The position numbers and the translations under genes are program-made. A DNA stretch of 42,375 nt, from the IMG/VR virus record IMGVR_UViG_3300028589_000017, positions 1 through 42,375 of that record. One strand, given 5' to 3'. This DNA comes from a virus. The notes under the pieces are model-generated. The model worked only from the letters and a program-made list of their open reading frames with translations. It was not told where the DNA came from and ran no database searches. Position 1 is the stretch's first letter. Each line of letters starts with the position of its first letter. This document shows, one piece after another, positions 33,560 to 40,315 of this stretch.

Positions 33560-34305
33560 TGGGTGGCTTCCTGGATTGTTGGCGCTGGCTCTTCAAAGCG
33601 GGCCAGCTGCTCGGTGTATTCGCGATTGATGCGGGTGACGGCTTTTTTGTCGCCGCGCGCAGACAGCTTGCGCACCGCGACGTCGTGGAAAGCCTTCAGC
33701 TCGTTCTTGGTTTTGGCTGTGCCGAGCGAGTTGATCACGGACTGAACGAAGTCGAGGCGCTCTTGTTTCTGTCTTGCTTCCTCGGCGATCTGATCCTCGG
33801 CCTGCTCGATCTTTTCCTCGTCCTTGCGCTGGCTGACGTATTCCGCGTCATCAAACAGACCAAGGAACACGTCGGCACTGAAGCCCAGCATGGACAGTGA
33901 TTTTTTAATGGCGTCGGTCAGCGACTTCTTCGGAGCTTCGGGGTCGGTGCTGGTGCCGTAGGTGGATTTGTAGAGGTACTTGGTGCATCCGTACTGCTCG
34001 AACTGGCCGCGCTTGCCGTCGATCTCAGCCCAAAACAGGATCTTGACCGTGTGGTTCAGGGCGTGGCCCAGGCTGAAGCGCTTATCGCCCTCACCGGAAA
34101 AGATCTCGGCGCCCGGGTCATAACGTTCTTCCAGCACTGTCCAGCCGAAGCCGAATCCGGCCGGACCAAACACCTCGGTAGCCTTCATGATCATCGCAGT
34201 GCCGTTTAGGCTGGTGATGTTCTGCCCGTCGACCTTGGCGGCCTTGGTGTATTTGGTATCTGTCGTGCTGACCAGATTCCAGATCCGCATGTTGTTGTCT
34301 GTCAT
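33556..34305 (-). CDS. Putative Rad52-like single-strand annealing protein
   Basis: A 249-residue protein. ATG 34305 shares bases with the stop of the preceding gene (TAATG). Phrases NGTAMIMKATEVFGPAGFGFGW (near residues 34-55, key residues ATEVFGPxGxGxGW) and KSLTDAIKKSLSMLGFSADVFLG (near 123-145) follow a pattern known in phage proteins of the Rad52-related annealing superfamily, where the KKSLSxLGFSADV segment lies at the core end. The C-terminal 80 residues are a charged helical tail. It would pair single strands during recombination-dependent replication. Placement beside Gp157, Ref and RusA fits; exact subfamily uncertain. Confidence 0.65.
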   Translation of the reverse strand: MTDNNMRIWNLVSTTDTKYTKAAKVDGQNITSLNGTAMIMKATEVFGPAGFGFGWTVLEERYDPGAEIFSGEGDKRFSLGHALNHTVKILFWAEIDGKRGQFEQYGCTKYLYKSTYGTSTDPEAPKKSLTDAIKKSLSMLGFSADVFLGLFDDAEYVSQRKDEEKIEQAEDQIAEEARQKQERLDFVQSVINSLGTAKTKNELKAFHDVAVRKLSARGDKKAVTRINREYTEQLARFEEPAPTIQEATQ

Positions 34306-35381
34306 TACTTGGCGCTCCACTTGTCAGCCATTTGCAGCAATTCGTTAAAAGCCACGCGCAGCGGGTGGCGCATGTCGCGCTGATGTTTGCCCAGCCACTC
34401 TTCAAGGGCTTCCTTGGGTGACTGAACCGCCATGTGCATGGCGCGCATGGTCTGATGCCCTTGCGCGCCACTGACCGCCGCGTAATAGCTGCCACCGGTG
34501 TACACTGTTTTGATCATGCCCTTGGCGACGACTGAGTCCAGCTCGGCTTGAGACTTCACGGCGATGGCGCCCGGGTTGGCCTCTTTGAATTTCCGATAGC
34601 AGACCTCTTTCAAGATCTCCGGGCAGCCGTATTCAAGCAGGCTCAGGTCGCGCACGTCCTTTTCCATCATGTCGGCGATATGGTCCCACTGCTTGGTGTC
34701 CAGCCACATTTCCTTGGCCATGTGGCGCAGGTCCCAGCTGTCGACGGTCTGGCGATCGCGCTCCAGCTTCAGATGCTCAGGCAACACGTCATAGCCATAG
34801 GTCAGGTCGGTGTCACAGACAAACAGGCCGCCGACGTACAGCTTTCCAGGTCGGCTTGGCAAAATGCTGCCGTAGCGAGTGCCAACCACGTCAGTCATCG
34901 GCGCCTGCATGAACAGGCACATTTCATTGACCAGTGTGGTGTCTTCGTGATGCAGGCCGTCGACCTGGAACGTAAGGCCTTGGTTGTCGAAGATTGGCTG
35001 CTCGGTGATTTTCAGCACCTCGATGCCGAATTGCTCACTGTGTTCAAATGATGGCGTCCAGCTTACAGAGCCATTCAGCACGGTGACCGGGTAGCCCAGG
35101 CGGGTCAGCACCAGCAGCGCCAACTTGAAGCCTTCGCCGAAACTGCCGATTGCGTCTCGGTCATCGGCCTTACTGGTCTGGCCCAGCACCAGCGTGCTGG
35201 CCGGCAAAGTGTCGAAGCGGCTGGTGATGCTCAGCTGATTGCCGACAATTGAAAATTCATTCGGCGATTCGCTGTCGAGCATGTTTTGCAGCAGCTCGCG
35301 GACCGCCTCGGTAATACCCCAGTGGCGAACGTAGTCGCGGGCCAGCGGCAATTCGTAGGACTTGGATTGAACGGTTTGCAT
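34305..35381 (-). CDS. GHKL-type ATPase of unknown function
   Basis: A 358-residue protein. The N-terminal half carries a Bergerat ATP-binding fold: N-box TEAVRELLQNMLDS (E29, N33, D36) and the lid motif IGSFGEGFKLALLVL (G79, G82, G84). The usual DxGxG of box G1 is not evident; a GQTS segment near residue 67 may take its part. Residues 90-200 continue with beta-rich segments (GLTFQVDG, PGKLYVGGLFV) like the Hsp90/MutL second domain. The C-terminal third is helical. It is the first gene after a strong promoter with a palindromic operator and is coupled to the annealing protein. Chaperone-like, repair or anti-defence roles are possible; none is shown. Confidence 0.7.
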   Translation of the reverse strand: MQTVQSKSYELPLARDYVRHWGITEAVRELLQNMLDSESPNEFSIVGNQLSITSRFDTLPASTLVLGQTSKADDRDAIGSFGEGFKLALLVLTRLGYPVTVLNGSVSWTPSFEHSEQFGIEVLKITEQPIFDNQGLTFQVDGLHHEDTTLVNEMCLFMQAPMTDVVGTRYGSILPSRPGKLYVGGLFVCDTDLTYGYDVLPEHLKLERDRQTVDSWDLRHMAKEMWLDTKQWDHIADMMEKDVRDLSLLEYGCPEILKEVCYRKFKEANPGAIAVKSQAELDSVVAKGMIKTVYTGGSYYAAVSGAQGHQTMRAMHMAVQSPKEALEEWLGKHQRDMRHPLRVAFNELLQMADKWSAK

Positions 35382-35420
35382 CAGATAATCCCCATTATCA
35401 GGCGCCGGAGTGGCGCTGTC

Positions 35421-35454
35421 TTGCCACTATAATTGCCACCACAAATGATGGCAA
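35421..35454 (-). promoter_or_regulatory. Middle promoter with palindromic operator before the GHKL gene
   Basis: Minus strand: -35 TTGCCA (35454-35449), 17-bp spacer, -10 TATAGT (35431-35426), each five of six to consensus. A 22-bp near-perfect dyad TTGCCACCA-N4-TGATGGCAA (35433-35454, eight of nine arm bases paired) covers the -35 box and spacer. A third half-site TTGCCACTA (35421-35429) overlaps the -10. A regulator bound here would block polymerase. Confidence 0.7.
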
Positions 35455-35463
35455 TCTATTTAT

Positions 35464-35667
35464 TCAAAGTCCTGCGGAAATTACGTTCTGGATGGTTCGC
35501 GAGATATTGCCGACGGCGCGGCGAAAGATCAGGCATCGATCGATCGCCCGGTTCCAGCGGACGGCCTCGATCATCTCGCAGATTTCCAGGGCGCCCAGCC
35601 GGCCGACGATCACATAAAAGCCGTCTCGCTTTACGCATTTCCAGTCGATAGCGGCGGGCTTGTTCAT
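35464..35667 (-). CDS. Small hypothetical protein (67 aa)
   Basis: The ATG at 35667 overlaps the stop of the gene upstream (ATGA). The protein is mixed alpha/beta with AIDWKCVKRDGFYVIVGRL in the first third and a basic end. No family recognised. An alternative frame of similar length on the same strand (35456-35680) lacks this coupling and looks Arg-rich, so I prefer this one. It is the last gene before the palindromic promoter. Confidence 0.55.
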   Translation of the reverse strand: MNKPAAIDWKCVKRDGFYVIVGRLGALEICEMIEAVRWNRAIDRCLIFRRAVGNISRTIQNVISAGL

Positions 35668-36497
35668 TTCCGCTCACCATTCAGCGCAGCGGTGGCGTCG
35701 AGGCAGGTATCGATCTCCGCGTCCATTTCCTCATTGGATTTCGAAAGGCAGATGTAGTCAGATTCTGCGTTTCCTTGCCGAATAAACCGATAGCGTTCGG
35801 CATCACGGATGATTGATTCAGGCAGCACCACTGCGACCGGCCCTGGCGGGGCAAAGTACAGAGCTTCAACGATTCCGTCCCAGTGCTTGGCAACATCCCA
35901 ACGGTCGGTAAGATCACGTATTAATCCGCCACCGTTTAATAGCGCCCACGCATCAGCTTCACCCCTCCCACTCTCCAGCTCCTGAACGCGCGCCTGTAGC
36001 TGGGCGATCTCATTCCCACGCTGAGATGCGTGATAGTCAGCCTGCTTGGTCAGCTCGGTTTGATTGCCTAGATCGATACGTAGCTGGGCGATGGTGGATT
36101 GCAGGGCGGCGACATCTGGTGCGGCCTCGTAAAGTGGCGTGATTTCGCGCCAAGTGGATTTGTCTTCGTGGTCGGCTTCTTCCATCGATTCTACGAATCG
36201 AACAGCGCCACGGCACCAGCCGTTGCCGTGGTCGTAGTCCCATTTGAACCGAAACGCAGCCGGCTCTTGCCGCTCGACCGCTGGCGCACCGCCGAGACAG
36301 TCACGCTTCCACTCCGGCCAAGTCTTCACGACCTCGGCACATTGCTTGCAGTGTTCGCGTAGTTCGTTGAAGGGCTCCGCAGCCGGCACACCGCCGAGGC
36401 CGTTGCATGCTGTGCAGGTGTGCGCCGCTCCGTCGTATTCTTTTCCGCTGCCGTGGCAGGTCTTGCACACGCCGTCAATCGTTGGGTTATTGGTCAT
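35664..36497 (-). CDS. Zinc-motif protein with Ea22-like C-terminus
   Basis: A 277-residue protein. ATG 36497 overlaps the previous stop region and has GGGAGAAACGACC upstream. Residues about 11-36 hold CKTCHGSGKEY and CTACNGLGG, two DnaJ-type CxxCxGxG units that form one zinc site. The middle has a coiled segment (LQSTIAQLRIDLGNQTEL). The C-terminus has DAERYRFIRQ and EMDAEIDTCLDATAAL, the pair seen in Ea22/Ead-like proteins and in the gene at 330-962. Such genes are mosaic and variable; function unknown. Confidence 0.65.
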   Translation of the reverse strand: MTNNPTIDGVCKTCHGSGKEYDGAAHTCTACNGLGGVPAAEPFNELREHCKQCAEVVKTWPEWKRDCLGGAPAVERQEPAAFRFKWDYDHGNGWCRGAVRFVESMEEADHEDKSTWREITPLYEAAPDVAALQSTIAQLRIDLGNQTELTKQADYHASQRGNEIAQLQARVQELESGRGEADAWALLNGGGLIRDLTDRWDVAKHWDGIVEALYFAPPGPVAVVLPESIIRDAERYRFIRQGNAESDYICLSKSNEEMDAEIDTCLDATAALNGERK

Positions 36498-36685
36498 GGT
36501 CGTTTCTCCCGTGTTTCTTCCCATTTTGGATTTGACTCAGCTTCTTGGCAGTCTCCGTGCATGCAGCGCCAGTTTCCGTCCGATCCAGCCAAGGGCTTAT
36601 TTTCAAACCAGAACCAACCCCCATTTGGATCTTGGGCGAGCCAATCCGCCCACTCTGGCGCATTACTCCAGTTCGGCTTACTCAT
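36494..36685 (-). CDS. Small Trp-rich phage protein (63 aa)
   Basis: ATG 36685 lies in the end of the gene upstream. The phrase NWSNAPEWADWLAQDPNGGW, with WFWFENKP next, is familiar from small proteins of many phages and is seen with zinc-binding accessory genes. A CMHGDC motif near residue 44 adds a possible metal site. Role unknown. Its stop overlaps the next start by ATGA. Confidence 0.7.
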   Translation of the reverse strand: MSKPNWSNAPEWADWLAQDPNGGWFWFENKPLAGSDGNWRCMHGDCQEAESNPKWEETREKRP

Positions 36686-37106
36686 GACTTTCTGCCTCGG
36701 GGTTGGGGTTGAGGGCGGCGCGTATCGACTTCGAGAGTTTCGCTGTCGGGTTAAGCACTTCCAGTGTTTGTTCGAGCAATTTCCGCAACTGCTGATTTTC
36801 CGAAGTCCTGACACTGATCAGGTTATCGGCGCGCTTAAGGTTTAAGGTCGTTGCATCCAGCGACGTACGCAGGTCAATCGCGTTCTGGGCATACGCCTCT
36901 TTGTCTGCATTGGCGCTGACCAGCTCAGCCCCAGCCGTATCGGCGCGCAGGCGTTCGACATCGCGATCCATGCGCATTTCTCTCAGGTAGACAAGGTGAT
37001 CCGCATGCCGAACGTAGTAGCCGGCCGGGTCAACCTGCATAACCGCCTTCAATTCATATTCGCAACTGCGTTCTTCCTCGCAGTCGTAACGCTCGATTTC
37101 ACTCAT
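36678..37106 (-). CDS. Coiled-coil phage protein (142 aa)
   Basis: ATG 37106 overlaps the end of the 25-codon frame upstream; a GTG at 37115 is an alternative. The N-terminal part is acidic with three Cys residues (YDCEEERSCEYELK), then YYVRHADHLVYLREMRMDRD, and the C-terminal half is helical (RTSENQQLRKLLEQTLEVL). No domain recognised beyond the coiled coil. It is part of a dense string of small genes. Confidence 0.6.
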   Translation of the reverse strand: MSEIERYDCEEERSCEYELKAVMQVDPAGYYVRHADHLVYLREMRMDRDVERLRADTAGAELVSANADKEAYAQNAIDLRTSLDATTLNLKRADNLISVRTSENQQLRKLLEQTLEVLNPTAKLSKSIRAALNPNPEAESHE

Positions 37107-37180
37107 GACATGCACCCTTGAATAAGTTGCGGCCAGCCGGTCATGGCTAGGCCGAGGATAAGAAACGCGTAGTCGGTCAT
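37103..37180 (-). CDS. Very small membrane peptide (25 aa)
   Basis: ATG 37180 has GGAG eight bases upstream, and the stop overlaps the next start by ATGA, which supports real translation. The product is mostly hydrophobic (YAFLILGLAMTGWPQLI), long enough to cross or lie in the membrane. It fills the gap between the HNH gene and the coiled-coil gene. No homologue known to me. Confidence 0.5.
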   Translation of the reverse strand: MTDYAFLILGLAMTGWPQLIQGCMS

Positions 37181-37193
37181 GGCTGACACTCCA

Positions 37194-37670
37194 TCACTGC
37201 TTCGATAAAGACGCGCGCCGCTTCAGCCAGCTTTCGGCGATATATGCAAAAGCATCTTCACCCCAATCGCCAAGCCCTGCGTTCAGTGCGTGGCAAATAA
37301 TTCTGACGTTGCCCGGAACGTATCCAAGTTCTGGTTTAATTCTGTCAAGGCTTGGGCTCGTAGGCTTTCTACCTGGAGAAAGATCAAGATCAATTCCGCT
37401 GAGTTCACATTTCCCAAGATCAATCCGGGCCTGCAATTCCGATTCAAAACCCTCCAGATCAAAGACAATTCCCTTTGTCCTAGATCTTGTTCTTGCGGCA
37501 TTTATCAGGCACTGCGCTCGCTTTTCCAATCTGCGCTTTGCACCTCTTGCCCTGAGGTGATCCGAGTTCTCGATCCGCCATTGAGCTTCATATGCGGCCT
37601 TCTTTTCCTTATTCTTTTCCCGGTATTCCCGGTCGTATTTTGCCCTTGCGAACTTATCAACCTTTGGCAT
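37194..37670 (-). CDS. HNH-like endonuclease-type protein
   Basis: A 158-residue protein. The first 55 residues are very basic and helical (KYDREYREKNKEKKAAYEAQ). The C-terminal half has CELSGIDLDL (C88), SPSLDRIKPELGYVPGNVRI (residues 105-124, D109, Y117, N121) and ICHALNAGLGDWG (C126, H127, N130). The SxDRIxxxxGYxxxNVR core is that of small phage and homing-type HNH-related nucleases. It could act as a mobile nuclease or in DNA processing. The start overlaps the methyltransferase stop, which puts a nuclease and a methyltransferase in one transcript. Confidence 0.72.
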   Translation of the reverse strand: MPKVDKFARAKYDREYREKNKEKKAAYEAQWRIENSDHLRARGAKRRLEKRAQCLINAARTRSRTKGIVFDLEGFESELQARIDLGKCELSGIDLDLSPGRKPTSPSLDRIKPELGYVPGNVRIICHALNAGLGDWGEDAFAYIAESWLKRRASLSKQ

Positions 37671-38730
37671 CTAGATAGGCCTCTATGAAAACGCGGGCGG
37701 CTTCAGAATTTATTGCATTACCGTAGGCTCTGAGCCTGCCAACTCTGCTGCCTTGGTTTTTTTCGCCTGCCGGGGTACGCCAATCGGAGCCGCCTGATCC
37801 CACTCGGCCGGAAGCCCCATTAACCAGCGGGACAAGGCCGGGTTCAATTGGCCGCCACTTGTTGTCCCGGCAGCTAATCCAGTCAGCACCAGTCCAGATT
37901 CCGTTAACCGGGCCGGGCCTGCCAAGAAGGCTTGATAGTCCAGAAGGTCGTTCCGCAACTTGCCGTCCTTGCGAACCAAGGAGTTCGTCAGATCCGCGCC
38001 GCCCGATTTCCAGTCCCGTGTTGTCGGAGTCGCCCAGCCGCTCAGAACCGACGCATGGTTCAGCGTGATGTTCTTCGTTGTGAAGCTCTCCGACGGATCC
38101 CGATTCGAGTCGCATGCCGTTGGCGTTGGCCAGCCTGCCAGCATCGCGTAATCGTTCAGGTTCGCCCCGTGCTTCGTTGAGTTCATTGCACGCTGAATCA
38201 TTCCGCCGCCCGACGCGTTGCTCGCGAGTGGAGTTGGCCAACCAAAATAGTCGATCGCGGACGTTTGGCGAGCCGACGCCCGCAGCCGGAAACGGGATGG
38301 CCCCGAAGGCGTATTCCAAGGCTTCCATGTCAGCGTGTACAAGGTCGACCCAAGGCTCGACAGCTTTACTCGCAACCTGTTCTCCAAAGACGATTGGAGG
38401 GCGGCGCTGCTTGATGAGCCAGGCAAAAGTTGGCCAAAGGTGCCTTGGGTCCGAAAACCCAGCTTGAGCGCCTGCCGCGCTGAAAGGTTGGCATGGGCAA
38501 CTTCCCGTCCAGACTGGTCGATCGTCCGGCCATCCAGCGCGACGAAGAGCGAGGGACCAAACTCCAATTCCAGCGAAGAAGTGGCACTGGGTGAACTCTT
38601 TAAGGTCGCTCGGGACGACATCTTCAATACTCCTTTCGTCGACAACGCCTGGTGCAATGTGTCCGGCGGCGATCAGGTTGCGCAGCCACTGCGCGGCATA
38701 CGGGTCGAATTCGTTGTAGTAGGCCGTCAC
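37657..38730 (-). CDS. DNA (cytosine-5) methyltransferase
   Basis: A 357-residue protein. Motif I FFAGIGVWSLAL (FAGIG at 52-56), motif IV catalytic PCQPFS (C80), a motif VI variant GEQVASKAV (E117), a motif VIII-like NVRDRLFWLA (156-165) and motif X LRAYGNAINSEAA (YGNAI at 336-340) are in the right order. It methylates C5 of cytosine, probably to shield phage DNA from restriction. The N-terminal extension (YYNEFDPYAAQWLRNLIAAG) is typical of phage members. Between motif VIII and X lies a Gly/Arg/Asn-rich stretch with LANANGM repeats in place of a clear target domain; this stretch is also read in a second frame (37710-38621). Confidence 0.88.
   Translation of the reverse strand: MTAYYNEFDPYAAQWLRNLIAAGHIAPGVVDERSIEDVVPSDLKEFTQCHFFAGIGVWSLALRRAGWPDDRPVWTGSCPCQPFSAAGAQAGFSDPRHLWPTFAWLIKQRRPPIVFGEQVASKAVEPWVDLVHADMEALEYAFGAIPFPAAGVGSPNVRDRLFWLANSTREQRVGRRNDSACNELNEARGEPERLRDAGRLANANGMRLESGSVGELHNEEHHAEPCVGSERLGDSDNTGLEIGRRGSDELLGSQGRQVAERPSGLSSLLGRPGPVNGIWTGADWISCRDNKWRPIEPGLVPLVNGASGRVGSGGSDWRTPAGEKNQGSRVGRLRAYGNAINSEAARVFIEAYLDAKG
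37710..38621 (-). CDS. Overlapping-frame protein with WPTP repeats inside the methyltransferase gene
   Basis: A 303-residue frame, shifted relative to the methyltransferase and lying fully within it. ATG 38621 has AAAGGAG eight bases before it, a strong site not needed by the host frame. Visible segments are TLYTLTWKPWNTPSGPSRFR, then GWPTPLASN, GWPTPTACDSN and GWATPTTRDWKSGG repeats, LAGPARLTESG, and near the end QLNPALSRWLMGLPAEWD. These last motifs belong to a phage protein family often annotated next to or as cytosine methyltransferases and not known to be enzymes. The DNA that encodes LANAN in one frame gives WPTPT in the other. I regard both as coding; a chance open frame is the alternative. 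Confidence 0.6.
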   Translation of the reverse strand: MSSRATLKSSPSATSSLELEFGPSLFVALDGRTIDQSGREVAHANLSARQALKLGFRTQGTFGQLLPGSSSSAALQSSLENRLRVKLSSLGSTLYTLTWKPWNTPSGPSRFRLRASARQTSAIDYFGWPTPLASNASGGGMIQRAMNSTKHGANLNDYAMLAGWPTPTACDSNRDPSESFTTKNITLNHASVLSGWATPTTRDWKSGGADLTNSLVRKDGKLRNDLLDYQAFLAGPARLTESGLVLTGLAAGTTSGGQLNPALSRWLMGLPAEWDQAAPIGVPRQAKKTKAAELAGSEPTVMQ

Positions 38731-38858
38731 GCGGTCATACTCCCGTTAACCCCGTCCGCTGCCCGCTGATCGCGAAGCTTGGCCAGGTGTGCAAGGCGAG
38801 CCAGAAAGCCGCCGAGGATTATTGAGGTTGCTAGCCAGCAGACCAGGAAGGTGGTCAT
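38727..38858 (-). CDS. Small membrane protein (43 aa)
   Basis: ATG 38858 overlaps the stop of the ASCH-like gene (ATGA) and its own stop overlaps the methyltransferase start. One hydrophobic span, FLVCWLATSIILGGFLARL (residues 4-22), is followed by a basic then polar tail (AHLAKLRDQRAADG), so it is an inner-membrane protein. No family recognised. Confidence 0.65.
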   Translation of the reverse strand: MTTFLVCWLATSIILGGFLARLAHLAKLRDQRAADGVNGSMTA

Positions 38859-39559
38859 GGCGTCACCCGTTTGAACTCGACGACCCAGACCCACGGGTTG
38901 GCGTCCCAGTCGCCGCCGGTTGAGTTCCACAGGTTGGCGAACGCCCAGCGTGGAGCGCCCAGGCATTGTTCATGACTGGCTGTCTTGTCCCACATCCAGC
39001 CATCGCGCTGCGGGTGATGTTCCTTCGGCGCCGGGCAGTCGCCGACCTCGCTCCAGCCTTTCCCGGAGTGCCCGCACTTGCGCCCGTAATCGGTGAAGAA
39101 ACAGCCTTCCGCCTCGGCCTGCTCCTCGCTGATGTCCTGCAACCGCTCGACGCGGACGTCGGTGATCTCCAGCAGGATGCGGCTGTCGGCGCGAAACATG
39201 TGGATGCTGGGCTTCCAGCGGATGTCGCCCGATGCCAGGATGTTTTCCAGATCAGGGGGTAGGCAGTCCGGGTAGGTTGCCCGATAGGTCAGATAGCCTG
39301 GATCACCATTGCCAACTCGCGCCCAGGTCTCGCGAACCCACAGCCGTTCGCCGGGCTTACCGAACGGACATTCCGGATTGCGCTTCGTGACGTCTGGGTT
39401 GCGGATGAAGGGCTGACCTTTGCCGCAGCTGCCAATGTCGGCCCGTGAACGCGGCTGAACCTTTACCGGCCGGCGCGTGACCGTCTTCCGTCCATCCAGA
39501 ATGGCGCGCACCATCGGCGCCGAGAACAGGATTGGCCGCTCCTTTGCATCACTCATCAT
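38855..39559 (-). CDS. ASCH-like phage protein
   Basis: A 234-residue protein. The N-terminus RPILFSAPMVRAILDGRKT followed by VTRRPVK, then GERLWVRETWA near residue 70, SIHMFRADSRILLEIT near residue 118 and RVERLQDISEEQAEAEG near residue 136, and the C-terminal ANPWVWVVEFKRV, are those of the phage group often labelled morphogenetic protein. Its core belongs to the ASCH superfamily, related to PUA-type RNA-binding folds. A role in RNA or modified-nucleotide binding is inferred from the fold. GAGGATTGA precedes the start, next to the TGA of the gene upstream. Confidence 0.75.
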   Translation of the reverse strand: MMSDAKERPILFSAPMVRAILDGRKTVTRRPVKVQPRSRADIGSCGKGQPFIRNPDVTKRNPECPFGKPGERLWVRETWARVGNGDPGYLTYRATYPDCLPPDLENILASGDIRWKPSIHMFRADSRILLEITDVRVERLQDISEEQAEAEGCFFTDYGRKCGHSGKGWSEVGDCPAPKEHHPQRDGWMWDKTASHEQCLGAPRWAFANLWNSTGGDWDANPWVWVVEFKRVTP

Positions 39560-39745
39560 TCAATCCTCTTCAGTAATCCCGGCGGCGTCTTCTTCGTGAC
39601 AGCCGGGGCAGTGCCAGTGGTTGCGCACCCATTCGGCACGCGGGGATTTTTTGCCGCACTTTGGAAATTTGCACTGGATGATTGGCTCATCGTCAGGCGG
39701 ATCCAGTGGCGGTCCGCCGACGTATACCCGATTGGTAGGTTGCAT
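39560..39745 (-). CDS. Small zinc-ribbon-like protein (61 aa)
   Basis: ATG 39745 overlaps the stop of the membrane gene upstream. After a Pro-rich start (VGGPPLDPPDDEP) come CKFPKCGKK and HWHCPGCHEED, four Cys and two His that could form one zinc site. Such proteins may bind nucleic acid or partner proteins. Function unknown. Confidence 0.6.
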   Translation of the reverse strand: MQPTNRVYVGGPPLDPPDDEPIIQCKFPKCGKKSPRAEWVRNHWHCPGCHEEDAAGITEED

Positions 39746-39975
39746 CAGAACAACCCCGCCGCCTTGCCGAACCACAGACCGAACAGACCCAGCGCCAGAC
39801 AGATGATCGCCAGCCCCAGCAGCCACCAACGCAGCCAGTGGAGTTCTCTCTGAATTGGCTGCGCCAGCGTACTAACGGGGATCTCGTCATCGATCGTCAG
39901 CATGTATCCGTTACGGCGCCAGTGAGACAGATACGCCAGTTCTTTTCGGGTGCAGCGCTTGGCTTGGGTTCTCAT
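39745..39975 (-). CDS. Small membrane protein with C-terminal anchor (76 aa)
   Basis: ATG 39975 overlaps the stop upstream (ATGA). The first 40 residues are polar and basic (MRTQAKRCTRKELAYLSHWR). A single hydrophobic span fills the end (residues about 50-72, with WWLLGLAIICLALGLFGLWF), so it is a tail-anchored inner-membrane protein with its bulk in the cytoplasm. No family recognised. Confidence 0.6.
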   Translation of the reverse strand: MRTQAKRCTRKELAYLSHWRRNGYMLTIDDEIPVSTLAQPIQRELHWLRWWLLGLAIICLALGLFGLWFGKAAGLF

Positions 39976-40259
39976 GATTGCACCTGAGCAGGTCGAACGC
40001 CGTCGGAAAATCTTTCGTAGGTTCTCGTTACAGCGGCCTGCGCACGCTCCAGCTCGGCATTCGCAACGACCAGCGCGGCGGCGGTGCATATCATGCGCAG
40101 CGAGCGGTATTCATCAGTCTGGCAGGCCTTAAGGTGATATGCGGTGTCGACCAGCTCGCGAGCGGCGGCGACGTTCTCCAGCGCGGTGGTGCGGAACTTC
40201 GGATCTTTCGCGAACTGCAAAAGCTGCTGCAGGCGCTCAAGCAAGATGATCGGCATCAT
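39972..40259 (-). CDS. Helical hypothetical protein (95 aa)
   Basis: Two adjacent ATG codons (40259 and 40256) follow GGGAGATTGACC; the first is used here. The protein is helical (IILLERLQQLLQFAK, LVVANAELERAQAAV), with FRTTALENVAAARELVDTAYHL in the middle. No known domain. It is the second gene of the leftward operon, after a hairpin. Confidence 0.6.
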   Translation of the reverse strand: MMPIILLERLQQLLQFAKDPKFRTTALENVAAARELVDTAYHLKACQTDEYRSLRMICTAAALVVANAELERAQAAVTRTYERFSDGVRPAQVQS

Positions 40260-40286
40260 GGTCAATCTCCCATTTTGGTACTGGCA

Positions 40287-40307
40287 AAGCCCGCACATGG
40301 CGGGCTT
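40287..40307 (-). terminator. Hairpin after the first leftward gene
   Basis: On the minus strand AAGCCCGC (40307-40300) and GCGGGCTT (40294-40287) form an 8-bp perfect stem with a five-base loop; only TTTG follows. It may be a weak terminator or attenuator between the first and second early genes, similar in place to lambda tL1. Confidence 0.45.
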
Positions 40308-40315
40308 GCGGTTGG

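Noticed and set aside
35456-35680. Alternative 74-codon minus-strand frame
   Set aside because: It overlaps the better coupled 67-codon gene at 35464-35667 in another frame and has an Arg-rich composition typical of a shadow frame.
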